From positions 1-7,492 of the forward strand of contig CAUWNG010000005.1 of assembly GCA_963560005.1 (NCBI GenBank): 7,492 nt of DNA, written 5' to 3'. Of the stretch, positions 1 to 6,896 are shown one piece after another; the stretch's first letter is position 1, and the number at the start of each line of letters is the position of its first letter. The translations under genes were made by a program, and so were the position numbers. Under the pieces are notes generated by a model that made no database searches, was not told where the DNA came from, and saw nothing but the letters and a program-made list of their open reading frames with translations. The stretch is from CAG-273 sp963560005. Its GTDB lineage: Bacteria; Bacillota; Clostridia; TANB77; CAG-508.

Positions 1-606
1 ACTTTTTCAATTATATCCTTTCTTATTCTTTCTTGTGATATTTCTTCTTGATGTTGTGTTGATATTAAAATAGTTTCAATTCTTTTTGGCTTATCATTTT
101 CATATTCAATAGTAACTTGTGTTTTTCCATCAGGTCTTAAATATGGAATTACTTTTTCTTTTCTTACTTCTGTTAACTTTTTAGATAGTTTATGTGCAAG
201 ATATATTCCATATGGCATATATTCTTCTGTTTCATTACTTGCATAACCAAACATAATACCTTGGTCCCCTGCTCCACCAATATTTACACCGAAGAGCTAT
301 ATCTGGACTTTGCCTTGTTATTTTAGCTTGTATTTTGCAAGTTCTATAATCAATATCTGTGTTTTCATTATCATAGCCGACTTCTTTTATTGTATCTCTT
401 ACAATTTTTTCTATATCAAACTTGGCATTGGATGTTATTTGCCCTGCTATTGTTACTAAATTACTTGATAAAAATGTTTCAACTGCTACTTTAGAATTTT
501 CGTCTTGTTTTAAACATTCATCTAATATACTATCTGATATTAAGTCACACAATTTATCTGGATGACCTTCTGTTACACTTTCTGATGTAAAATAATATTT
601 TTTCAT
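1..606 (-). pseudogene. metK: S-adenosylmethionine synthetase (methionine adenosyltransferase), partial and frameshifted
   Basis: The gene product makes S-adenosylmethionine from methionine and ATP in the cytoplasm. The N-terminal part (residues 1-105) begins with the typical MetK start MKKYYFTSESVTEGHPDK, including the GHPDK active-site motif at residues 14-18, followed by ISDSILDE and ITRQSPDIAL. After L105 an extra base (G at 291 on the plus strand) shifts the frame, so the first frame ends at 235. Skipping that base restores the signature GVNIGGAGDQGIMFGYA, then MPYGIYLAHKL and YLRPDGKTQVTIEY, open to base 1. About 201 of the usual 390-400 residues are visible; the C-terminus lies beyond the window. 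The ATG at 604-606 has an AGAAAGGAAA ribosome binding site at 618-627. The gene starts 27 bp after the ATP-grasp gene without a terminator, so it is probably co-transcribed with it. No SAM riboswitch is visible. The family is certain; whether the gene is truly broken is not. Confidence 0.93.
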
Positions 607-633
607 CTTCTATTTTATTTCCTTTCTTAATTT

Positions 634-1635
634 TTAAAATATATGCATTACTTCATTATATTTTGGAATAATACCTTCTTTATTCTTAGATAAGCTTGGT
701 TTTACTTGAAAAACTCCTGGAAAGCAATTTCCCTCTATAATTAATGGACCTTTTTCTGTTATAGCTACATCCCATCCTACATATCCTATTTCTGGTACTA
801 CTTTAGCAGCTTCTTTTACCATTTCAACAGCCTCTTCAAATAAAGGTATTTTAAATCCTACTATTTTTTGTTTACTTATTGGATGTTCATAGTAAATATT
901 ATCATTTCTATCTATCGCTTCTACAAAAACATACCCCTCTTCGTTTATATATGTATACATTCCACCACTAGAAAAATTATCTACTACTCCTCCGTTTCCT
1001 ATTTTTAAAATTGCTTGTAAGAAATATGATTTTCCATTTTTATAAAATGTAAACATTCTTAAAGAATTAACAGATTTTCCATATAATTCATCCATTTTAT
1101 CATGTTGTTTTATACATTCCTCTACTAAAGTTTGATTATTATCTAACAAATTATAAAAAATCCTTTTTGCTTCTTCTTCATCTGAATATATAAATTTTTC
1201 TACTCCTTTTCCACCTTCTCCGTCTACTGGTTTTACTATAATTGTATTATGTGTTTTAAAGAAATTAATAAATTTATCTAATTCTTTTTTATCAATTATC
1301 ATCCAGTCTCTTTTTAAAAAGTTATTAAATTTTTTATACATTTCCTCTTTATTATCAAAAATATAAAATTTTGACTTATCATTAAATCTTTTTACAATTT
1401 CATTATTTTTTCCTCTTGTCAAATATGTTTTTCTTTCTTCCTTGTTTAAGTTATAAAATTCAAATTCTTGATAATCATAATATCCAGCTTGATATTTAAA
1501 TCCACATATCATCATATCAAATAATATAAAAATATAATTTTTGTTTGTTTTTTTTGCAAGTGCTTTTGCTATTTTTATCATATTTTTATAATCTAAACTC
1601 AATATACGTTTAACTAAATACTTAATTTTTCCCAT
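634..1635 (-). CDS. Sugar-transfer-associated ATP-grasp family ligase, paralog A (333 aa)
   Basis: This looks like an ATP-grasp enzyme of the 'sugar-transfer associated' type (Pfam ATPgrasp_ST), a family predicted to act in cell-surface polysaccharide biosynthesis by ATP-dependent ligation. The N-terminal third carries the family blocks YNLNKEERKTYLTRG (61-75) and FLKRDW (106-111). The nucleotide-binding half follows, with K135 and the glycine-rich loop DGEGGKGV (138-145), then EECIKQH (172-178) and SVNSLRM (188-194). The metal and catalytic end has DNFSSGGM (219-226), GWDVA (287-291) and GPLIIEGN (296-303). All expected ATP-grasp residues seem present, so it is probably active. There is no signal peptide and no membrane segment, so it should be cytoplasmic. 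The ATG at 1635 follows AGAGGAGA (1641-1648). It lies 18 bp downstream of the flippase gene and is a clear paralog of the gene at 3325-4329. The acceptor substrate is unknown. Automatic annotation sometimes calls such proteins 'hexapeptide transferase'. Confidence 0.85.
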   Translation of the reverse strand: MGKIKYLVKRILSLDYKNMIKIAKALAKKTNKNYIFILFDMMICGFKYQAGYYDYQEFEFYNLNKEERKTYLTRGKNNEIVKRFNDKSKFYIFDNKEEMYKKFNNFLKRDWMIIDKKELDKFINFFKTHNTIIVKPVDGEGGKGVEKFIYSDEEEAKRIFYNLLDNNQTLVEECIKQHDKMDELYGKSVNSLRMFTFYKNGKSYFLQAILKIGNGGVVDNFSSGGMYTYINEEGYVFVEAIDRNDNIYYEHPISKQKIVGFKIPLFEEAVEMVKEAAKVVPEIGYVGWDVAITEKGPLIIEGNCFPGVFQVKPSLSKNKEGIIPKYNEVMHIF

Positions 1636-1653
1636 TTCATTCTCCTCTATTTA

Positions 1654-3297
1654 CTATATTTTTTCTTCTTTATAAATCTTCAATTTTAGCAAAATTTCAT
1701 ATAACTTACTACCATAAGGTATCATTAATATATCATCTTTAGATAGTGTTTTTAATAGTAATATTGATACTATATAAATAACTGCTCCACAAGCAATTGA
1801 AATTAATGTACTAATTGAACTATTTATGCAATTATTTAATAACATGTTTATTTCAAATACTCCAGCTCCCATTATAATTCCTGCTAATAAAGGTTTGATA
1901 ATATTTGATAATTTTATTTTCAACTTTATTGATTTATTTAATACAGTAAAACATATTATAAAATTTATTATTTGACAAACTAAAGAGCCAATTGAAGCTC
2001 CATATATATTAATATTTGGATTTCTTATTAATATTGTATTTAATATAAGTTTAACTGTTGCACCTATTGCCAATGCAATAGCTGGTGTTCGTGCTTTTCC
2101 TAAGCCATATAAACCACCATTCATTGTTTGATTTATTGCTACTAAAATCATTGTTATCGAAGCTATTCTTAAAATGTTAGCACCTTCTGAAGCAGACGGG
2201 TATATTAACTGCAATATTGGCTCTGCTAAACTTATAAATCCTAAAGCACAAGGTACTACAATCACAATTGATGCGAATACTGAAAATGTTAATCTTTTTG
2301 ATGCTGTTTTTTTATCTTTTTGTGCTATACTTTGTGATATTGCTGGTACTAAAGCTGTTGAAAAAGCTAAATTAATAGCTACTGGTAAATTAACTAATGT
2401 ATCAACTTTAGATAATACACCAGATTTCTCCATTGCTAATTCTTCTAATTCCTCTTTACTTTCTACTGTTTCGCTATATGCTATTTGAATACAATTACTC
2501 ACAGTGGCTGTATCTATTGTAAATGTTACAACTGAAATAATTGAACCTATTGTAACTGGTATTGAAAATGCAAGAATCTTTTTTAAGATTTCTCTAGATG
2601 ACTTGCCATAATCTATTGAATTCTTAGCTTCTGATTTATTAGTATCAATTTTATGTTTTCTATAGTATAAAGAAAAGTATATAAATGTTATTATAACCGA
2701 CAATGTTGTTGATAGATTAGCTCCTGCTGCCATTATATAAGAATCTTTACCTACTAAAGCATATACAAATGTTATAGTTAAAACACAATTAAAAAATTGT
2801 TCTACAGTATATGCAATACTAGAAGGTTTCATATTATTTTGCCCATTAAAATATCCTCTAAATATTGCAGATGTTGCTACAAATACTATTGCAGGCGCTA
2901 ATACTTTTAATACATAACTTACATCTGGTACATTTAATATTTTTGTTGCAATAAAATCTGCTCCAAAAAATAATCCTAAAGATAATATTAAACCTAAACT
3001 TGAAAAAAACTTTAATGCTATTTTAAATACTCTTTGTGCTCCATATTTATCTCCAACAGCTAATCTTTCTGAAACAAATTTAGAAACTACACTTGGAATT
3101 CCTATAGAACATATTGTAAGTAACAATGCATAAATTTGATAACCAGATGAGTAATAACCTAATCCAGCATCACCAAACCCTTCTGCATTTGTTATTACTA
3201 ATCTATATACAAGTCCCAATAATTTTACTATTACTTCTGAAAACATTAGCATTAATACATTTTTCATAAATGAAAAACTCTTTTTCTTCTTTTCCAA
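1654..3297 (-). CDS. Polysaccharide biosynthesis / lipid-linked saccharide flippase, MOP superfamily (YtgP/SpoVB/MurJ-like, 547 aa)
   Basis: This is a polytopic membrane protein of the MOP exporter superfamily, which flips lipid-linked sugar precursors such as lipid II across the cytoplasmic membrane. A basic N-terminus (MEKKKK) is followed by about 14 hydrophobic segments, and the length is typical of YtgP/MurJ. Family hallmarks are YRLVITNAEGFG (31-42), SIGIPSVVSKFVSE (64-77), FRGYFNGQNNMKPSS (146-160) with EQ at 166-167, and LVPAIS (316-321). An acidic stretch (about 273-292) lies in a loop in mid-protein. The start codon is TTG (3295-3297), preceded by GAGGAAGG (3304-3311). The next ATG, at residue 11, lacks a ribosome binding site, so TTG is preferred. 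The gene sits 27 bp after ATP-grasp B and 18 bp before ATP-grasp A, which suggests that its cargo is what these enzymes modify. MurJ, SpoVB and capsule flippases cannot be separated from sequence alone. Confidence 0.88.
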   Translation of the reverse strand: MEKKKKSFSFMKNVLMLMFSEVIVKLLGLVYRLVITNAEGFGDAGLGYYSSGYQIYALLLTICSIGIPSVVSKFVSERLAVGDKYGAQRVFKIALKFFSSLGLILSLGLFFGADFIATKILNVPDVSYVLKVLAPAIVFVATSAIFRGYFNGQNNMKPSSIAYTVEQFFNCVLTITFVYALVGKDSYIMAAGANLSTTLSVIITFIYFSLYYRKHKIDTNKSEAKNSIDYGKSSREILKKILAFSIPVTIGSIISVVTFTIDTATVSNCIQIAYSETVESKEELEELAMEKSGVLSKVDTLVNLPVAINLAFSTALVPAISQSIAQKDKKTASKRLTFSVFASIVIVVPCALGFISLAEPILQLIYPSASEGANILRIASITMILVAINQTMNGGLYGLGKARTPAIALAIGATVKLILNTILIRNPNINIYGASIGSLVCQIINFIICFTVLNKSIKLKIKLSNIIKPLLAGIIMGAGVFEINMLLNNCINSSISTLISIACGAVIYIVSILLLKTLSKDDILMIPYGSKLYEILLKLKIYKEEKI

Positions 3298-3324
3298 TTT
3301 CTATACCTTCCTCATCTACTATAT

Positions 3325-4329
3325 TTATTGCAAATTATTAAACTTAGGCATCATCCCAATTTTATCTGGTGTATGAACAGGTAATTGGTAAATATCATGT
3401 CCTGGAAATTCATTTCCTTCTACAAATACTGGTCCTTCTGGTGTAAAAGCTACATCCCACCCCACATATCCCATTTGTGGAATTACTAAAGCTGCCTCTT
3501 TTGCCATATTCATTGCTTCATTCCAATATGGAAATTTAAATCCTTCTATTTTTTTATTAGTTTGAGGATGTATACTATATACATTTTTATTTTTATCTAT
3601 AGCTACAGATTTTACTATCCCCGTTTTTTCATCCACTGGTGCTACCATTCCTCCACTATTAAAATTATCTACACATTTTTTTCCATTTCCTATTCTAAAA
3701 TATGTACATATAATGTGCGGTTTGTAATTTTTTAATATTGTAACTACTCTTACAGTATTAATTGCATCTGGATAAATTTCTGCAACATCTTTATTTTGTT
3801 TAATTACCTCTTCTAATTCATAATTTGCATTTTTCTTTGTTAAATTATTATATATTTCATCTAAACTATTATAACTATTTATATTAATTTTTTCAATACC
3901 CTTTCCACATCCTCCATCAATTGGTTTTGCCATAAATTCATTGTGTTTTCTCATAAATTCTAATATATCCTCTTTTTTCGTTCCATTTACTTTTATCCAA
4001 TCTCTTTTTAAATATTTATTAAATTTTTCATTAAACTCATCTTTGTTCGTAAAATAATGCAAATAATTTAAATCACAATATTTTGTTACTAAATCATTAT
4101 TTCTTCCTCTTGTAAGATATGTATCTCTCTGTTCATCTGTTAAATTATACATTTCAAACAAATCATAATCCATATATCCAGCTCCATATCTTGTTGCACA
4201 CTTTTGCATATCTAAAATAATATTAATTTTAGATTTCCCTGTTTTTTCATGAATAGAATTTACCTTTTCCATCATAGCCTTTTTATCCATTGTTTTTATT
4301 CTTTTTAACAAATAACCAATCCTTTGCAT
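3325..4329 (-). CDS. Sugar-transfer-associated ATP-grasp family ligase, paralog B (334 aa)
   Basis: This is the first gene of the operon and a second ATP-grasp enzyme of the same type as the one at 634-1635. The two align almost without gaps: by hand count, 52 of the first 110 residues are identical. Visible motifs are YNLTDEQRDTYLTRGRNN (61-78), YLKRDW (106-111), K135 with the glycine-rich loop DGGCGKGI (138-145), EEVIKQN (173-179), INTVRVVT (190-197), DNFNSGGM (221-228), GWDVA (290-294) and GPVFVEGNEFPG (299-310). It differs from paralog A near the active-site end (EGNEFPGHDIYQLP against EGNCFPGVFQVKP) and has QN where A has QH, so the two may use different acceptors. The ATG at 4329 is only four bases after AAGGAGGT (4333-4340). 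A sigma-A promoter lies directly upstream. The protein is predicted cytoplasmic and intact. The ligated substrates are unknown. Confidence 0.85.
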   Translation of the reverse strand: MQRIGYLLKRIKTMDKKAMMEKVNSIHEKTGKSKINIILDMQKCATRYGAGYMDYDLFEMYNLTDEQRDTYLTRGRNNDLVTKYCDLNYLHYFTNKDEFNEKFNKYLKRDWIKVNGTKKEDILEFMRKHNEFMAKPIDGGCGKGIEKININSYNSLDEIYNNLTKKNANYELEEVIKQNKDVAEIYPDAINTVRVVTILKNYKPHIICTYFRIGNGKKCVDNFNSGGMVAPVDEKTGIVKSVAIDKNKNVYSIHPQTNKKIEGFKFPYWNEAMNMAKEAALVIPQMGYVGWDVAFTPEGPVFVEGNEFPGHDIYQLPVHTPDKIGMMPKFNNLQ

Positions 4330-4332
4330 ATT

Positions 4333-4340
4333 ACCTCCTT
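4333..4340 (-). promoter_or_regulatory. Ribosome binding site of ATP-grasp B
   Basis: Read on the minus strand this is AAGGAGGT followed by AAT and ATG, a full-length but tightly spaced Shine-Dalgarno sequence. It fixes the start codon at 4327-4329. Confidence 0.85.
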
Positions 4341-4365
4341 CTTATTTTTACATTTTATGGAAGTA

Positions 4366-4394
4366 ATTATATCTTTAATTGGAAATTTTTTCAA
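4366..4394 (-). promoter_or_regulatory. Sigma-A type promoter of the ATP-grasp / flippase / metK operon
   Basis: On the minus strand a -35 box TTGAAA (4389-4394) is separated by 17 bp from a perfect -10 box TATAAT (4366-4371). Transcription should start near 4359 and give a leader of only about 30 nt before the ATP-grasp B start. That leaves no room for a SAM riboswitch or T-box, so metK at the end of this operon appears not to be controlled by such an element here. Confidence 0.8.
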
Positions 4395-4452
4395 TATTTT
4401 TTACATTTTTTCCACTTTGTTTTATGAATTTATTTCCTATCTTTTATATAAT

Positions 4453-4494
4453 AAAAATAATAAGTGCTCACTTATTTAAGCACTTATTATTTTT
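4453..4494 (-). terminator. Rho-independent terminator of the glycyl-tRNA synthetase gene
   Basis: A perfect 16-bp inverted repeat (4453-4468 and 4479-4494) with a 10-nt loop lies 25 bp after the synthetase stop codon. Both outer ends are A/T runs, so it could work in either direction. It separates the synthetase from the downstream operon, which has its own promoter. Confidence 0.85.
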
Positions 4495-4519
4495 TATAGC
4501 AAACCACATTTTTCATTAT

Positions 4520-5908
4520 CTAAAATTCTATTTTTTCTTCAATCCATTTTATTAAATCTTCAATTCTTACTCTTACCTGTTCCATTGTATCTCTATCTCT
4601 TATTGTAACTGTTTCATCTTCTAAAGTATCAAAATCTATTGTTACACAATATGGTGTACCTATTTCATCTTCTCTTCTATATCTTTTGCCTATACTTCCT
4701 GCTTCATCATAATCACACATAAATTTTTTAGATAATTTTTGATATACTTCTTCTGCTTTTTCACTTAGTTTTTTAGAAAGTGGAAGTACTGCTACTTTAA
4801 ATGGTGCTAATGCTGGATGCAAATGTAATACTGTTCTTGTATCTCCTTCTGCAATTTCTTGTTCTTCATAGCTATTACACAAAAATGCTAATGCCACTCT
4901 GTCACATCCTAAAGAAGGTTCAACACAATATGGTATATATTTTTCTCCTGTATCAGGGTCTAAATAATTAAAATCTTCTTTAGAAAATTTTGCATGTTGT
5001 GATAGATCATAATCACTTCTATCTGCAATTCCCCATAATTCTCCCCAGCCAAATGGGAATAGAAATTCAATATCTGTAGTTCCTTTACTATAATGAGAAA
5101 GTTCTTCTTTACTATGATCTCTTAATCTCATATTTTCTGGTTTCATTCCAAGACTTAATAACCAGTTTTTGCAAAAATCTTTCCAATATTTAAACCATTC
5201 TAAATCTGTTCCAGGCTTGCAGAAAAATTCCAATTCCATTTGTTCAAATTCACGAGTTCTAAATGTAAAGTTTCCTGGTGTTATCTCATTTCTAAATGAT
5301 TTTCCTACTTGTGCTATACCAAGAGGAAGTTTTCTTCTTGTAGTACGAAGCACATTTTTAAAATTAACAAATATACCTTGTGCTGTCTCTGGTCTTAAAT
5401 AGATTTCACTTGTACTATCTTCTGTAACTCCTTGATATGTTTTAAACATTAAATTAAATTTTCTTATAGAAGTAAAGTTTTGCTTTCCACAATTAGGACA
5501 AACTATATTATTTTTTTCAATGTATTCTATCATCTTGTCATCTGGCCATCCATCTACAACTTCAATGCAATCATTTTCTTTCATCCATTCTTCTATAAGT
5601 TTATCTGCTCTATGTCTTGTTTTACATTCTTTACAATCTATTAAAGGATCACTAAATCCGCCTACGTGCCCAGATGCTATCCATGTTTGTGGATTCATTA
5701 GTATTGCAGCATCTAACCCTACATTATATTTACTCTCTTGTACAAATTTTTTTAACCATGCCTTTTTTACATTATTTTTAAATTCTACTCCTAAAGGACC
5801 ATAATCCCATGTATTAGCTAATCCTCCATAAATTTCTGAACCTGGATATATATATCCTCTACTTTTACATAAGTTCACAATCTTTTCCATTGTAATTTTT
5901 TCTGACAT
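4520..5908 (-). CDS. glyS: Glycyl-tRNA synthetase, homodimeric (alpha2) class II type (462 aa)
   Basis: This enzyme charges tRNA-Gly with glycine in the cytoplasm. It is the single-chain alpha2 form (about 460 residues in many Bacillota), not the GlyQ/GlyS alpha2-beta2 form. The N-terminus has the class-defining GYIYPGSEIYGG and DYGPLG (35-40), part of motif 1. Cys pairs at 92/95 and 137/140 (CPNCG) look like a zinc-binding insertion. Next come YLRPETAQGIF (170-180), motif 2 with FRNEITPGNFTFRTREFEQ (205-223), and motif 3 at GCDRVALAFL (334-343). The anticodon-binding domain runs from about 368 to the end. The ATG at 5908 follows AAGGAGGT (5917-5924) with good spacing. It is transcribed alone, from its own promoter through a T-box leader, and ends at the hairpin at 4453-4494. 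I see no damage or missing motif. Confidence 0.97.
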   Translation of the reverse strand: MSEKITMEKIVNLCKSRGYIYPGSEIYGGLANTWDYGPLGVEFKNNVKKAWLKKFVQESKYNVGLDAAILMNPQTWIASGHVGGFSDPLIDCKECKTRHRADKLIEEWMKENDCIEVVDGWPDDKMIEYIEKNNIVCPNCGKQNFTSIRKFNLMFKTYQGVTEDSTSEIYLRPETAQGIFVNFKNVLRTTRRKLPLGIAQVGKSFRNEITPGNFTFRTREFEQMELEFFCKPGTDLEWFKYWKDFCKNWLLSLGMKPENMRLRDHSKEELSHYSKGTTDIEFLFPFGWGELWGIADRSDYDLSQHAKFSKEDFNYLDPDTGEKYIPYCVEPSLGCDRVALAFLCNSYEEQEIAEGDTRTVLHLHPALAPFKVAVLPLSKKLSEKAEEVYQKLSKKFMCDYDEAGSIGKRYRREDEIGTPYCVTIDFDTLEDETVTIRDRDTMEQVRVRIEDLIKWIEEKIEF

Positions 5909-5954
5909 ATAAAAAAACCTCCTTAAATTTATTTTAGATATAGACTAAAAGACT

Positions 5955-5991
5955 AAAAAAATCGCCCTCTAGCTATATTTAGCTAGGGACG
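5955..5991 (-). terminator. Regulated terminator of the glyS T-box
   Basis: On the minus strand CGTCCC-TAGCTA and TAGCTA-GAGGGCG form a hairpin with an AATA loop and small bulges, followed by seven T residues (5955-5961). Its 5' arm overlaps the CCCT that the antiterminator needs, which is the normal T-box switch. A short direct repeat GACTAAAA lies just after it (5943-5958) and has no evident role. Confidence 0.88.
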
Positions 5992-6117
5992 AAGTTTTTC
6001 CGCGGTTCCACCCTATTTGATAAGTTTACTTATCCACCTTATTTATTATATGCTCCAAAGCTCCCCATATATTACTTATTATTAGTTTTCACCATATACT
6101 AACTCTCTTTAAATAAG
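5955..6117 (-). promoter_or_regulatory. T-box riboswitch, glycine-specific, upstream of glyS
   Basis: This leader senses uncharged tRNA-Gly and allows transcription of glyS when glycine charging is low. The canonical T-box AGGGTGGAACCGCG is at 6001-6014. Stem I can be closed by CTTATTT (6111-6117) with AAATAAG (6038-6044). It contains the AGAGAG element (6103-6108) and a GGTGAAAAC-like distal segment. A likely specifier codon GGA (glycine) lies at 6054-6056. Stem III is GATAAG/CTTATC (6019-6034). The bulge reads UGGA, whose final A would pair with U73, the usual discriminator base of bacterial tRNA-Gly. The CCCT at 5985-5988 can pair either with AGGG of the T-box (antiterminator) or within the terminator hairpin. 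The T-box identity is certain; the exact specifier is inferred. Confidence 0.95.
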
Positions 6118-6165
6118 TAAATTATATTTTTTCTTTTTCAGCGCATTATATTCAACATACTATAT

Positions 6166-6194
6166 AGTGTATCAAGTTTTTAGTAAAATGTCAA
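6166..6194 (-). promoter_or_regulatory. Promoter of the glyS T-box transcript
   Basis: A perfect -35 box TTGACA (6189-6194) is followed after 17 bp by TACACT (6166-6171), preceded by TG as in an extended -10. The weak -10 may explain the extended element. An overlapping alternative, TTGATA (6170-6175), 19 bp, TATAAT (6145-6150), would start transcription slightly further down. Both place the start before the T-box stem I. Confidence 0.7.
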
Positions 6195-6246
6195 TATAAT
6201 TTATATTTTTCCATATATTTCCTTTTTTGTTTGTAGTTTTAGTAAA

Positions 6247-6295
6247 GATTTTTATTTAATAGTAAATTTCTTTGAAATTCTATTAGATAAAAATC
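6247..6295. repeat. Long imperfect inverted repeat between the repeat-protein gene and glyS
   Basis: The arms 6247-6270 and 6274-6295 are complementary over about 22 bp, with one mismatch (at 6256) and a two-base bulge (6263-6264), around a three-base loop. The repeat abuts and overlaps by three bases the strong terminator at 6293-6321. It may be a back-up terminator hairpin, an mRNA 3'-end stabiliser, or the remnant of a small mobile repeat. I found no second copy in the window. Confidence 0.6.
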
Positions 6296-6321
6296 CCCTG
6301 GTTTATTACAAACCAGGGGAT
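6293..6321 (-). terminator. Rho-independent terminator of the repeat-protein gene
   Basis: A perfect 12-bp stem, ATCCCCTGGTTT (6293-6304) with AAACCAGGGGAT (6310-6321), and a 5-nt loop lie just after the stop codon at 6327-6329. On the minus strand the stem runs into a T stretch. It is the most GC-rich hairpin in the window. Confidence 0.93.
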
Positions 6322-6326
6322 GAAAG

Positions 6327-6896
6327 TTACTTCATAGATTTCTTTTTTCTTCTAAAAACCACCCTTTCGACCTCCACCTTTAAATGATCATCTGAGTCAT
6401 CTAACATATTTAATAACACTCCATACATTTCTCTCTTTTCTGCTATATTTAGCACACTGTAGCGTACATACAGACTTGGATCTTTGCTCAATTTAAGCAA
6501 ATCTTGCTCTGTAGCAGTTATATTTTGCGTTGCAGCTTCTCTAACTACTTCTTCTGAATCATTCAATAATTTGAGCAAATCCTTTCTAGCAATTTTCGAC
6601 TGCTTTGCCAATTCTCTCCTAACATTTTTTGAAGGATCCACTGTCATTAGAGAAAGCTCTTTTTGACCAATTAGTTTGTGATTTAAAGCTTTTTCTCTTA
6701 CACATTCTAATTCATCTTTAAGCAAATATAATACTATATCTTTAGTAATATATTTATTCTCTAATACCGCTATTCTTACATTTGCACTTGGATCGTCTGC
6801 AAATACTTCCATTGCTTGTTGTTCTTTAACATTTTTTGCTAGATACTCCCGAACTTCTATCTTTTCCACACATCTCAAGTCTATCATAACCTTCAT
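6327..6896 (-). CDS. HEAT/LRV-like repeat protein of unknown function (189 aa)
   Basis: I do not recognise a specific gene. The protein is built of alpha-helical repeats with a period of 26 residues, each opening with Asp-x-x-x-x-Val-Arg: DPSANVR (35), DELECVR (61), DPSKNVR (87), DSEEVVR (113), DPSLYVR (139), and a degenerate last copy DSDDHLK (167) after a 28-residue step. A partial capping copy may lie near residue 15. This pattern matches HEAT-like or leucine-rich-repeat-variant (LRV) solenoids, which bind proteins or nucleic acids. It has no signal peptide or membrane segment. The C-terminus is strongly basic (FRRKKKSMK). The ATG at 6896 follows AGAAGGAGT (6905-6913). It is a single-gene transcript with its own promoter and terminator. 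Its partner cannot be inferred from the neighbours. Confidence 0.82.
   Translation of the reverse strand: MKVMIDLRCVEKIEVREYLAKNVKEQQAMEVFADDPSANVRIAVLENKYITKDIVLYLLKDELECVREKALNHKLIGQKELSLMTVDPSKNVRRELAKQSKIARKDLLKLLNDSEEVVREAATQNITATEQDLLKLSKDPSLYVRYSVLNIAEKREMYGVLLNMLDDSDDHLKVEVERVVFRRKKKSMK

Noticed and set aside
2174..2488. Plus-strand ORF of 104 codons inside the flippase gene
   Set aside because: It is antisense to a clearly recognised membrane protein, has no family resemblance, and arises from the flippase codon pattern.
4330..4452. Searched for a SAM riboswitch or another leader RNA before the operon
   Set aside because: The promoter places the transcription start about 30 nt from the first gene, and no conserved riboswitch core is visible.
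5169..5804. Two plus-strand ORFs (5169-5402 and 5520-5804) opposite glyS
   Set aside because: Both are antisense shadows of a highly conserved synthetase and resemble no known protein.
6159..6168. Perfect 10-bp palindrome ACTATATAGT at the glyS transcription start
   Set aside because: It overlaps the -10 and start region and is pure AT-rich promoter-type sequence; a repressor site cannot be supported when a T-box already explains regulation.
6484..6666. Plus-strand 60-codon ORF opposite the repeat-protein gene
   Set aside because: It is a shadow of the 26-residue repeat pattern, and the minus-strand gene has the promoter, ribosome site and terminator.
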